Source of the DNA: JBDHTQ01 sp039808765 | GTDB taxonomy: Bacteria; Pseudomonadota; Alphaproteobacteria; UBA2400 | Direction: 5' to 3' | Length of the DNA: 64,000 bases | Assembly (NCBI GenBank): GCA_039808765.1 | Contig: JBDHTQ010000004.1 | Coordinates: forward strand, 62,001 to 126,000 | Shown here: positions 54,699 through 62,440 of the stretch, piece after piece | Position numbering within the stretch: the first letter of the stretch is position 1 | How the letters are laid out: the number at the start of each line of letters is the position of its first letter | Notes under the pieces: model-generated | The model's input: only the letters and a program-made list of their open reading frames with translations | Database searches by the model: none | What the model was told of the DNA's origin: nothing | Program-made: the position numbers and the translations under genes

Positions 54699-55187
54699 AT
54701 GAGCAATTTAGGAGAAAAATTTAAAGAATCGGCTGAAAAGTTCAAAAATTACATCCAAGGAAATAAAACGACAGTACGTATGTTTTGTGGTGTGTCCACA
54801 GCTTTTCTTTTCGGAGCAGCTTTAGATCATACCCTGATGTGGGCAAGTATGCTTGCACCAACTTCATTAACACTGCCTAGCGCAACCATTAGCGTTGCGT
54901 TGGGTTTCGGCGCTGCTCGCCAGATTGATAAGGGGTTAAAATTATTGCCAAATGATGATAATAACAGTATTTTAGGCTCGCCAAAAGCAGGATTTATAGA
55001 TGCCGCTGGATTCGCCGTATTGTCAGGCATGGCAACGCATATGGGTTTTGCGTTATCGTTGTGTGAGTTTCCAAAAGCATCTGTATTCGGCCTCCTTGTA
55101 GGGGGAATTTGTGGCGCTACCGCAGTTGCTTTGTTTCGTGATAGTGCGCACGCGCTGCGCTCAAAAGTTTCTCGAGCAATGCATTAA
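54699..55187 (+). CDS. Small membrane protein inside Dot/Icm block
   Basis: Unrecognised 162-residue protein with a soluble charged N-terminus (MSNLGEKFKESAEKFKNYI) and several short hydrophobic, Gly/Ala-rich segments from about residue 27 onward (VSTAFLFGAALDH, ATISVALGFGAAR, GFAVLSGMATHMGFALSL, FGLLVGGICGATAVAL). It has a near-ideal ribosome-binding site (AGAAGGAGATATCA directly before ATG), so it is likely made in quantity. It lies between the dotF-like and icmC-like genes and may serve the secretion system, by position only. Confidence 0.6.
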   Translation: MSNLGEKFKESAEKFKNYIQGNKTTVRMFCGVSTAFLFGAALDHTLMWASMLAPTSLTLPSATISVALGFGAARQIDKGLKLLPNDDNNSILGSPKAGFIDAAGFAVLSGMATHMGFALSLCEFPKASVFGLLVGGICGATAVALFRDSAHALRSKVSRAMH

Positions 55188-55284
55188 TTTTATATGGTTC
55201 AATTTTTTCAGGCGAGATATTGTTCAGCGTGATTTGTGAGGAAGCGTTCTGGATCGATTATTGTTTGTTCCTGTTTTTCCTGTG

Positions 55285-55335
55285 CCTGGCATTGGTGGCT
55301 GCATTTTTGCGTGCAGACAAAAATGCCAGGTTTTT
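55285..55335 (+). terminator. Intrinsic terminator
   Basis: CCTGGCATT (55285-55293) pairs with AATGCCAGG (55322-55330) across an inner CTGCA/TGCAG arm, followed by TTTTT. It separates the small membrane-protein gene from the IcmC-like gene; the 321-base gap otherwise holds only the promoter noted next. Confidence 0.88.
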
Positions 55336-55451
55336 ACGTTTTTAAGAAAACAAACCGATTGCGAGAGTGAAATTTTTGGTTAAGGACTCGTTTTTTAGCG
55401 AATTTGTTCTAAATTCTCGTAAAATTTATCGATTAATTAAAGTAATGGGTG

Positions 55452-55480
55452 TTCATTTGATCATTCTAACCTGTTATAAT
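55452..55480 (+). promoter_or_regulatory. Sigma-70-type promoter of IcmC-like gene
   Basis: A perfect -10 element TATAAT (55475-55480) lies 17 bases downstream of TTCATT (55452-55457), a partial match to the -35 box. A GAGGAG ribosome-binding site and ATG 55509 follow about 30 bases downstream. Confidence 0.6.
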
Positions 55481-55508
55481 TGCAGGATAAGATAGAGGAG
55501 ATGTGCCT

Positions 55509-56477
55509 ATGGATTGCACTAAAAAAGATTTTTTCGCTTCAAAATCAAATGGATGCCTAACGTTCAGTGTGGCTCTAATCAGCGTGCTGTTCTTTGCTTT
55601 TCCTGCATTCGCTGATGAAGATTTGGGCGCAAGCATTCTTAGTGTCGTTAATTCGGGTTACAGTAATGTTCCAATTATTCTGACGTATTTCTCTTACATT
55701 GCGGGGCTTATGCTTGGTCTGATCGGTTTAAATAAAATAAAAACCCATTTCGTTGGTGGGAATCAGCCTCTTTCTGGTGGATTGTGGCATCTGGTTGGCG
55801 CATCGCTGCTAATTTCTTTGCCCACAGCATGGGGCATGATTGTTCGTTCTCTCAAAACGGGTTCTGTATCGGGTTCCACGCGGGCTGTGGCCGATTTAAG
55901 TGGGGCAGGTGGGGGCACAGGGAGCTTATCGCTTGACCAAATGATGATCGACTTGGTAACCAATATCCAAGCACCGATGGGCTACCTTTTGTGGAGCTTG
56001 AGTGCAGTATTGGGACTATTCTTCCTAACCACCTCATTTTTGCGAATGGCCAAAAACTCTGGTCAGGATGGACCGCGTAACTCACTGGGTGCGGGAACAC
56101 TCAGCCGAGTAGTTATCGGCGGGTTACTTCTTTCATTCTCGGCGACGGCAGACATTGTAACGACCACCCTGTTTGGTACCAATGTTCTTAAATTTTCATC
56201 AATGGATCTGAGCGGTTCGGTAGATGCGAATGCGTTAGACCATATTAATGCGACCATTTCGGCTGTGTTGGTTTTCGTTCAGATTCTTGGGTTCATTGCT
56301 TTTATGCGTGGTTTTTTGATGCTTCGTGCCCAGTTTGACGGTGGTAACGGAAGTACAGCGGCTGCTTTTACCCATATTATTGGTGGAGCGGTGGCGTTTA
56401 ATATTTCCTCATTTATGGGGATTATGGAAAAAACGTTCTGTGCAACCGCTGGGTGTAGCGTCTTTGAATTTAACTGA
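55509..56477 (+). CDS. Triplicated IcmC/DotE-like membrane protein
   Basis: The 322-residue protein has a signal peptide (FSVALISVLFFAFPAFA) and three similar membrane units at about 54-115, 152-223 and 250-310. Each has a helix ending in GL/GF, a basic-polar loop (KTHFVGGNQPLSGG, KNSGQDGPRNSLGAG, RAQFDGGNGSTAAA) and a second helix (LVGASLLISLP, VVIGGLLLSFS, IIGGAVAFNIS). One such unit is characteristic of IcmC/DotE, IcmD/DotP and DotV, three small Dot/Icm proteins. I infer a fusion or triplication of these. Assignment to the family rests on the third unit most strongly. Confidence 0.62.
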   Translation: MDCTKKDFFASKSNGCLTFSVALISVLFFAFPAFADEDLGASILSVVNSGYSNVPIILTYFSYIAGLMLGLIGLNKIKTHFVGGNQPLSGGLWHLVGASLLISLPTAWGMIVRSLKTGSVSGSTRAVADLSGAGGGTGSLSLDQMMIDLVTNIQAPMGYLLWSLSAVLGLFFLTTSFLRMAKNSGQDGPRNSLGAGTLSRVVIGGLLLSFSATADIVTTTLFGTNVLKFSSMDLSGSVDANALDHINATISAVLVFVQILGFIAFMRGFLMLRAQFDGGNGSTAAAFTHIIGGAVAFNISSFMGIMEKTFCATAGCSVFEFN

Positions 56478-56497
56478 GGTTCCATCTTTTCCAAAAC

Positions 56498-56522
56498 TGG
56501 GGGCTTCGGCCCCCTTTTTTTG
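56498..56522 (+). terminator. Intrinsic terminator after IcmC-like gene
   Basis: GGGGGC (56499-56504), loop TTCG, GCCCCC, then TTTTTTT: a textbook terminator with a UUCG tetraloop. Confidence 0.95.
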
Positions 56523-56643
56523 TGCTTAATTTATTGGCTGCTATTATGTTGTCCATCAAATGATTCGAGGGATTGCGCGTCGTGCTTAAGTGTGGCTTTA
56601 TCGCCCTTGAGCAAAATGCTTACTCTTTGTCGGGTGGGGGATA

Positions 56644-57810
56644 GTGGTGCAGTCTTCATACATTTTTACAAGCGAATCCGTATCTGAAGGACATCCTGAT
56701 AAGGTATGCGATCGCATATCCGATAGTTTGCTGGACCATTTTCTAACCGTTGATCCCAATGCGCGTGTGGCAATTGAAACATTAGCGACAACCAACACGG
56801 TTGTTCTTGCCGGGGAGGTTCGCAGCAATACCGAGGTTTCTCGCCAAACGCTTGAAAATGTAGCGCGTAAAGCGGTTAAGGAAATCGGCTACGAGCAGGA
56901 AGGATTCAGTTGGAAAACCCTTAATATTCAATCTTTTATTCACGCACAATCGGCAGATATTGCACGCGGCGTTGATGCGGCTCTTAATAAGGACGAGGGG
57001 GCAGGGGATCAGGGCATTATGTTTGGTTATGCCTGTGATGAAACCCCCCAGCTCATGCCGGCTCCCCTTTTTTATGCACATAAAATTCTGCAATTGTTGG
57101 CTGAGGCGCGCCATAGCCGTCTGGCTGATAAATTAGGGCCAGATGCCAAAAGCCAGGTCAGTATCGCGTATGAAAACAATCGGCCGATGCGCTGTACCTC
57201 GCTTGTTCTTTCTACGCAACATGCAGGCAATCTTGAGCAGGATGAGGTTAAAGCGATTGTTCTGCCAGTACTTGAACAGGCCATTCCGCAAGGATGGATG
57301 TGCGATGAGCGCGCGTTATATATCAACCCAACCGGACGGTTTGTGATTGGCGGGCCGGATGGCGATGCCGGGCTAACGGGGCGCAAGATCATTGTCGATA
57401 CTTATGGCGGGGCTTCACCGCATGGAGGCGGCGCTTTTTCAGGCAAAGACCCGACAAAGGTAGATCGCTCTGCCGCGTATGCGATGCGTTATTTGGCCAA
57501 GAATGTGGTGGCGGCTGGTTTGGCAAAACGTTGCTGTATTCAGGTGTCTTATGCGATCGGGGTGGCATATCCCTTATCCTTATACGTTAACACCTATGGC
57601 ACAAATGAAGTCGACGAAGGGAAAATCGCAGAAACCCTCCGTGCCCTCATGAATTTAAGTCCACGCGGTATCCGTGAGCATCTAAAGCTCAATCGCCCCA
57701 TCTACGCACGCACATCCGCTTATGGTCACTTTGGTCGTGAGCCGGAGGCTGATGGTGGCTTTAGTTGGGAAAAGCTGGATTTGGTCGATGCGCTAAAATC
57801 GGCATTTTAA
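56644..57810 (+). CDS. metK: S-adenosylmethionine synthetase
   Basis: MetK makes SAM from methionine and ATP. The 388-residue protein shows FTSESVSEGHPDKVCDRISD (ATP and metal binding), GAGDQGIMFGYACDET, and GGGAFSGKDPTKVDRSAAY. The start is GTG 56644 or the adjoining GTG 56647; a GGGTGGGGG stretch is the ribosome-binding site. It lies 3.7-7 kb from the radical SAM and methyltransferase cassette that consumes its product, though no common operon is implied. I could not confirm a SAM riboswitch in its 120-base leader. Confidence 0.96.
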   Translation: MVQSSYIFTSESVSEGHPDKVCDRISDSLLDHFLTVDPNARVAIETLATTNTVVLAGEVRSNTEVSRQTLENVARKAVKEIGYEQEGFSWKTLNIQSFIHAQSADIARGVDAALNKDEGAGDQGIMFGYACDETPQLMPAPLFYAHKILQLLAEARHSRLADKLGPDAKSQVSIAYENNRPMRCTSLVLSTQHAGNLEQDEVKAIVLPVLEQAIPQGWMCDERALYINPTGRFVIGGPDGDAGLTGRKIIVDTYGGASPHGGGAFSGKDPTKVDRSAAYAMRYLAKNVVAAGLAKRCCIQVSYAIGVAYPLSLYVNTYGTNEVDEGKIAETLRALMNLSPRGIREHLKLNRPIYARTSAYGHFGREPEADGGFSWEKLDLVDALKSAF

Positions 57811-57821
57811 GAGGTGTAGCG

Positions 57822-58559
57822 ATGAATAAGATTGCATTAATTACCGGGGCTAATCGGGGCTTGGGGTATGAGGCCGCTCGGCAATTGGGCCAATGTGGCT
57901 ATCACATTATTTTGGGTGTGCGAACATTAAGCAAAGGCATGGCTGCAGCAGCACAGCTTAAAAAGGAAGGGATCAATGTGATTGCCATCCAACTGGATGT
58001 GACGAACGAAGCGAGCCTGAAAAAAGCGGCCGAGCAGATTGCGCAGTCTTATGATCACCTCGATGTTTTGATCAACAATGCTGGTATCGGTCGCAATGAA
58101 GATGTGCAACCATCCGTTACGCCTCAGTCGATTTGGCAGGAAGTTTTTACGACCAATTTCTTTGGGTTGGTTGCCTGTACCCAGGCGTTTTTACCGCTTC
58201 TCAAAAAATCACCAGCAGGCCGGATCGTGAATGTTAGCAGCATTATGGGCTCGATTTCGCTTGCAGCAGACGAAAAAAATTATGAATTTTCGAAATGGGT
58301 CGGCGTTGGTGCTGGCGCATACTCTGCCTCGAAAGCGGCTGTAAACATGTTTACAGTTCATCTTGCCCGCGAATTAAAGGATACATCAGTCAAGGTCAAT
58401 ACTGTACATCCGGGCTGGGTTAAAACTGACATGGGGGGACAAGAGGCTCCGATGGAAATTCCTGAGGGTGCAAAAACCTTGGTGGATCTTGCCACACTGC
58501 CCCCTGATAGCGCTGTGACAGGACAGTTTATTCATATGGGTCAAGCATTAGCTTTTTAG
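57822..58559 (+). CDS. Short-chain dehydrogenase/reductase
   Basis: A 245-residue NAD(P)-dependent SDR. The cofactor motif is TGANRGLG, NNAG follows, catalytic Ser lies in VNVSSIMGSIS, and Tyr-Lys in YSASKAAVNM. The pattern resembles carbonyl-reductase-like classical SDRs. It starts at ATG 57822 with AAGAGGTG upstream, 11 bases after metK, so probably co-transcribed. Substrate unknown. Confidence 0.88.
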   Translation: MNKIALITGANRGLGYEAARQLGQCGYHIILGVRTLSKGMAAAAQLKKEGINVIAIQLDVTNEASLKKAAEQIAQSYDHLDVLINNAGIGRNEDVQPSVTPQSIWQEVFTTNFFGLVACTQAFLPLLKKSPAGRIVNVSSIMGSISLAADEKNYEFSKWVGVGAGAYSASKAAVNMFTVHLARELKDTSVKVNTVHPGWVKTDMGGQEAPMEIPEGAKTLVDLATLPPDSAVTGQFIHMGQALAF

Positions 58560-58574
58560 TTTACGTCAAAAAAA

Positions 58575-58802
58575 TTATGTCTTGGGTCCTTCTGATTGTG
58601 GCAAAAGCTTAATACACTTATCCGCGCGTGAGCGAATGCCGTTAATCACCAAAAAAATGTCCCCACTTGCGGCCATTGCCGCATCATGGCGGGCAGCGCC
58701 ATCCCAAATCTGGGCAAGATTGCACACACCGAATGTATAAAAAGAGGCGACCAAGGGTTTTGTCACGACAAATTCTTCAACTTTTGCTGCAAAATGCCTC
58801 AT
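58575..58802 (-). CDS. Small hypothetical protein
   Basis: A 75-residue frame of plausible composition (MRHFAAKVEEFVVTKPLVAS start) without a recognised motif. It is convergent with the SDR gene and lies upstream of nothing in the same direction. The ATG at 58802 has no strong ribosome-binding site. It may be a real small gene or chance. Confidence 0.4.
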   Translation of the reverse strand: MRHFAAKVEEFVVTKPLVASFYTFGVCNLAQIWDGAARHDAAMAASGDIFLVINGIRSRADKCIKLLPQSEGPKT

Positions 58803-58916
58803 ATGTTTGTATATTTTTAAAAAGAATGGTTAAAGAATTGGTGCTCTTGTTACAAGCTAAAAAAAGTTAAGATATAGCAGACGCCGGTTTACGAAATTCC
58901 GTATAAGCAGTTTTGT

Positions 58917-59795
58917 TCATTTACTTTTTTGCTCGTTAAGGTGCGGTAACTGAATGTGAGCAGCACGCAGCGTGTTAGAGAGTAAACATGCCACCGTCAT
59001 TGGGCCAACACCACCGGGCACAGGTGTGATTGCCCTTGCTTTTTCTGCGCATTCAGCAAAGGCTAGATCGCCTATCAGTTTTCCTTCACCGTTACGGGTG
59101 ATCCCCACATCAATAAGAATACTTCCCTCTTTTACCCATGAGCCTTTAACCAGTTCAGCCACACCCGTTGCCGTAACAATGATATCCGCTTGGTGCGCCA
59201 AAAGGGCGAGATCACGCGTATGGCGATGGGCAATCGTGACAGTGCATTCCGCTTGATTGAGTAATTCCGCCATCGGGTGTCCCACCAGTAACGATCGCCC
59301 GATCACGAGCGCATTCATTCCCACAAGTGAGGGTTCAACAGTGTGAATAAGCCGCATACATCCTTGTGGCGTGCAGGGCACGAATCCAGTGGTTTGGTTT
59401 TGGGCAAGCAGACCTTGATTCAACGGATGCAGGCCGTCTACATCTTTGCGTGGGTCAATAAGGGGTAAAAAATCATATGCATTCAGCTCGGGGGGAAGGG
59501 GGAGCTGTAAAAGAATCCCATGTACGTCAGGGTTATTGTTGAGAGAAATAATCGCCTGACGCAATTCCTCTGCGGACGTTGCAGGATTTAAAAAAACGGG
59601 GACTGTATCTATTCCCACGTTTTTACAGGCAGAAATTTTCTTTTGAACATAAATCTGACTGGCCGGGTCATCGCCAACCAAGATCGTCGCCAGTGTCACC
59701 CTCTTGAGACTGATCGCCTCATAGTGTGAGGCTTCTTGCTTTACCTTTTCAAGAAGAATAGACGCGATTGCCTTGCCATCAATAACGTGTGCCAT
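58917..59795 (-). CDS. folD: Bifunctional methylenetetrahydrofolate dehydrogenase/cyclohydrolase
   Basis: FolD interconverts 5,10-methylene-, methenyl- and 10-formyl-tetrahydrofolate. The 292-residue protein shows YVQKKISACKNVGI (catalytic Lys), GILLQLPLPPEL, and the signature PVPGGVGPMT, plus IGRSLLVGHPMAELL for NADP. It follows yggT on the same strand with a three-base gap. Confidence 0.96.
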   Translation of the reverse strand: MAHVIDGKAIASILLEKVKQEASHYEAISLKRVTLATILVGDDPASQIYVQKKISACKNVGIDTVPVFLNPATSAEELRQAIISLNNNPDVHGILLQLPLPPELNAYDFLPLIDPRKDVDGLHPLNQGLLAQNQTTGFVPCTPQGCMRLIHTVEPSLVGMNALVIGRSLLVGHPMAELLNQAECTVTIAHRHTRDLALLAHQADIIVTATGVAELVKGSWVKEGSILIDVGITRNGEGKLIGDLAFAECAEKARAITPVPGGVGPMTVACLLSNTLRAAHIQLPHLNEQKSK

Positions 59796-59798
59796 GGG

Positions 59799-60098
59799 TT
59801 ATAAGGGGGTGTGAATAACCAAAGGGACAAGATACCACCACAAACACTGACGTATAAACTCAATGAGCAAAATTAAGATGACCGGAGAAATATCAATCCC
59901 GCTAATTGGAGGGATTTTACGACGAATAGGTTTTAAAAGTGGCTCGGTAAGTGAGATACAAAAACGATAAATTGTTCGCACCAATTCGTTATGTCCATTG
60001 ATGACATTAAAGGTGAGAAGAAGGTTTAAAAGAACGGCAATAATCAGTACCCACGAATAGAGGTTCAGAAGAGTATTAATAAGGTTGATAAATGGCAT
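59799..60098 (-). CDS. YggT family membrane protein
   Basis: A 99-residue protein with two hydrophobic segments, the second in DISPVILILLIEFIRQ; the loop EPLLKPIRRKIPPISGIDIS is the YggT-family signature. Function is unclear (linked to envelope or cell division in some species). It is upstream of folD, with which it is probably co-transcribed. Confidence 0.9.
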   Translation of the reverse strand: MPFINLINTLLNLYSWVLIIAVLLNLLLTFNVINGHNELVRTIYRFCISLTEPLLKPIRRKIPPISGIDISPVILILLIEFIRQCLWWYLVPLVIHTPL

Positions 60099-60199
60099 CG
60101 TGTATTCTCCCCGGGATCAAGGTAGCAGGTTGTAAAAAAGAGGCAAGTACAGCTTGACAGATGCGGCCCAAATCGGCCAATCTCCGCACTGCAAACAGT

Positions 60200-60275
60200 G
60201 GGGCAATAGCTCAGTTGGTAGAGCGCTACATTCGCATTGTAGAGGTCGGGAGTTCGACTCTCCTTTGCTCCACCA
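60200..60275 (+). tRNA. tRNA-Ala (anticodon CGC)
   Basis: A complete 76-base cloverleaf with encoded CCA. Acceptor GGGGCAA pairs with TTGCTCC, giving the G3:U70 pair that identifies alanine tRNAs. The D arm is GCTC...GAGC; the anticodon stem CTACA/TGTAG holds the loop TTCGCAT (anticodon CGC); the T arm contains GTTCGAC. The adjacent radical SAM cassette begins about 300 bases past its 3' end, a common place for integrated islands. Confidence 0.97.
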
Positions 60276-60578
60276 TTCCGTCTGGCCGGTCAGGCCTTTT
60301 TGCATATATCCCCTGCTTTTGTCCCGATTGAGGGGGTATTTCGCCACCACCGGGTCGGGGAGAGCGGACTTTCGGTCCTTAATCGGCCTCTTCGGGCTAG
60401 AATTCTCCGTTTCAGATTGTGTCCGACCCGCGAGCGTATATGTGGCAGAATTATTCAAAATCACTTTGCGAAATGTGATCGACGCTCGCCGCGCGCGATT
60501 TATTTTAATACCGCCAATCACATCGCCTTACGCCCGGACATCTTCATATTCCTAGAGGCAAGTTTCACTACCTAATTT
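60276..60578. other. Gene-free gap between tRNA-Ala and ATP-grasp gene
   Basis: The 303 bases contain no supported gene. Frames through here on both strands overlap the tRNA and have no recognisable content. A GGCCGGTCAGGCC partial repeat follows the tRNA at about 60284-60297 and may end its transcript. No copy of the tRNA 3' end that would mark an integration scar is seen. Confidence 0.5.
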
Positions 60579-61586
60579 TTAAAGTTCTGGGAACATCACA
60601 TCTGCCATATATGCTGCCACATTACGGGGTCGGCCGATGGCGGGCATGTGGTGCATGGCGAGACCGGGGTTGGCATTAATCTCGATGATCGCATGGGTAA
60701 CCGTAGTCTGATCGACGGTAATGTCCGGAGTAAGAAAATCGATCCCTACACAGGGAAGACCATCGAATGTCTGCAGTGCTCTTTTTGCAATGCTCAACAC
60801 CGAGGAATGAATCACATCTGTCATGTCCGTTGATACGCCGCCTTGAGCTAGATTAGAAATGAGTCGCAGATAGATTTTTTCACCTTTATTCGGGACGTGA
60901 TCAAAGTTCAGGCCCTTCTGCTGCAGGTAATTCAGCACGATATCGTCGAGGGCTATGGGGCAGAGGGCACTACCCTCTTTCTTTTTGACAGACTCCCGCC
61001 GGAGACTTTCCTGCTCAGCTAGAGCTCGGATATTGTTTTTGCCGTCACCTATTACATGCGCGGGATCGCGAAGTAGAACTGCGTAGTCTCCCTTGGTGGT
61101 GATGAAGATGCGGTACTCGTTGCCGTGAATATGCCGTTCGACGATAAAGAAAGATTGCTCTCCTGCCTGATGGAGAAGGGCGTAAATTGCATCCTGCAGC
61201 TGTTCTCTGTTTTCGAGGCCGGAGCGAACTAACTCGCCATGCGAGCCGGTATTCGGTTTGACCACAAGCGGGAAGCCGATTTCGTCGCCATAATTCAGCG
61301 CTGCCTCGATATCGCCGCCCGTGAAGATTCGTCCCTCGGGCACATACAGCCCACTCTCTTCCAGAAGTAATTTAGCCGTGTGTTTGTCCGCCGCTAACGA
61401 GGACGGCAGATAAGGCACGATTTTGCTAGCCCGGTCGAGCAGATACTCAGTCGTTCCTTTATAAGACACCCGCATAAGCTCGAGATTGTAGTCGAGCGAA
61501 GTGACATTCGCCCCGCGGCGCACGAGTTCTTCAACCAGGAGACGCTGATTGGTATGAAGACAGCTGAGATCAAGTGTACTCGTCAC
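60579..61586 (-). CDS. ATP-grasp ligase of the peptide cassette
   Basis: The 335-residue protein is a glutathione-synthetase / cyanophycin-synthetase-like ATP-grasp ligase, which joins a carboxylate (as acyl phosphate) to an amine or other nucleophile. Visible motifs are FPLVVKPNTGSHGELV (ATP-binding Lys and loop), FFIVERHIHGNEYRIFI, DPAHVIGDGKNNI, NLAQGGVSTDMTD, and the metal-binding AIIEINANPGLAMHH. The start GTG 61586 directly abuts the TAA of the 38-residue peptide gene (61587-61589), strong evidence of coupled translation. The peptide is the likely substrate; the bond formed is unknown. Family identity is confident, substrate is inference. Confidence 0.85.
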   Translation of the reverse strand: MTSTLDLSCLHTNQRLLVEELVRRGANVTSLDYNLELMRVSYKGTTEYLLDRASKIVPYLPSSLAADKHTAKLLLEESGLYVPEGRIFTGGDIEAALNYGDEIGFPLVVKPNTGSHGELVRSGLENREQLQDAIYALLHQAGEQSFFIVERHIHGNEYRIFITTKGDYAVLLRDPAHVIGDGKNNIRALAEQESLRRESVKKKEGSALCPIALDDIVLNYLQQKGLNFDHVPNKGEKIYLRLISNLAQGGVSTDMTDVIHSSVLSIAKRALQTFDGLPCVGIDFLTPDITVDQTTVTHAIIEINANPGLAMHHMPAIGRPRNVAAYMADVMFPEL

Positions 61587-61703
61587 TTACTGCGGACGAG
61601 GCCGACCAGTGACGGGACGCGGATCAACGTCAAGTTTGCGCGGCGAACGGCCACGGGCAGGTCGGCTGCGATAATTTTCAGTCGGATTATTATCTTCAGA
61701 CAT
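61587..61703 (-). CDS. Arg/Pro-rich 38-residue peptide, candidate precursor
   Basis: A short gene with ATG at 61701-61703 behind GTGAGG (ribosome-binding site about 6 bases away), ending in TAA. Residues 1-10 are acidic/polar (MSEDNNPTEN), then a region with eight Arg and six of the seven Pro, including RSRPARGRSPRK and TGRPRPQ, runs to the end. There is no Cys or Trp and one Tyr (Y11). It lies 59 bases after the methyltransferase gene and its stop touches the ATP-grasp start. The acidic leader and basic tail suggest a modified peptide precursor (leader plus core). It was too short for ordinary ORF tracks. It could also be a small structural or regulatory peptide. Confidence 0.7.
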   Translation of the reverse strand: MSEDNNPTENYRSRPARGRSPRKLDVDPRPVTGRPRPQ

Positions 61704-61762
61704 TTGGCACCTCACTCTACAGGCAATTCTAGCATCTGGCAAACGGGTTTTGCAAGCAGAAA

Positions 61763-62440
61763 TTATCCTTCAAAAATAAGCACGTTATGACCGATTTCAG
61801 CAGTGTTAACTTTTTGGCCGACCGCTTCGCCCCATATACCGCCGATGATGTGGCGAGCATGGGTAATATCCCTGAACTGAAAGCTCGTTGCCAGCCGGGC
61901 GGTGATCCGAAAGCCGGCTACGTCCTGAAGCCAGGCGTTATAAGCGATTGAAACGGGGATTTTTTCTCTTATCTCTTCAAACATGCCGCTGGCATCGTTC
62001 TCAACCAGAAAAATTCTACCGCCGGGATGTAAAGAGGCGCGGACGCAGTTCAGAATATCTAGTCGCTTCGGCTCACTGCTAATGGTACCAAGCATCCAGC
62101 AGGCGAGCGCGATATCGTATTTTCCGAGGTTGGGATTTTCAGCAGCATCGGCGTGAATGAATGAGATGTTTCTAAAGTTTCGGGTCTGCGCCCGCGCTAT
62201 CGTCAGCTGCGCCTCAGCAGCGTCTAGCCCACAGATATGCTGCGCATGGGGAGCAAAAAGTCTTAGATATTTTCCGGTGCCGCAGCCGAGATCAAGCATG
62301 GTCTTGTTTTCGATGTGGGGTAATAGCCAATTAAAGACCTGGCCTCGGGCATCTTCAGCTGCGCAAAACTCTTCATAAAGATTGGCCTTCTGGTAATAGA
62401 CTTCTGATTTTTCTTGAAGGTTGTTCTTGGAATAGCTCAT
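61763..62440 (-). CDS. Class I SAM-dependent methyltransferase
   Basis: The 225-residue protein has the Rossmann motif MLDLGCGTGKYLRLF (residues about 48-62), CGLDAAEAQL for the ribose-binding acidic residue, and DIALACWMLGT and LHPGGRIFLVEND further on. ATG 62440 overlaps the upstream radical SAM stop by four bases (ATGA); earlier in-frame ATGs lie inside that gene. The target is unknown; the neighbouring peptide or a product of the radical SAM enzyme are candidates. Confidence 0.85.
   Translation of the reverse strand: MSYSKNNLQEKSEVYYQKANLYEEFCAAEDARGQVFNWLLPHIENKTMLDLGCGTGKYLRLFAPHAQHICGLDAAEAQLTIARAQTRNFRNISFIHADAAENPNLGKYDIALACWMLGTISSEPKRLDILNCVRASLHPGGRIFLVENDASGMFEEIREKIPVSIAYNAWLQDVAGFRITARLATSFQFRDITHARHIIGGIWGEAVGQKVNTAEIGHNVLIFEG

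Noticed and set aside
56523..56643. Possible SAM riboswitch in the metK leader
   Set aside because: I could not match the leader to the SAM-I, SAM-II or SAM/SAH consensus; only ordinary short complementarities are visible.
60117..60555. Open frames of 134 aa (minus) and 133 aa (plus) across tRNA-Ala
   Set aside because: They read through the tRNA and give the familiar spurious peptide (GNSSVGRALHSH type) obtained by translating tRNA genes.
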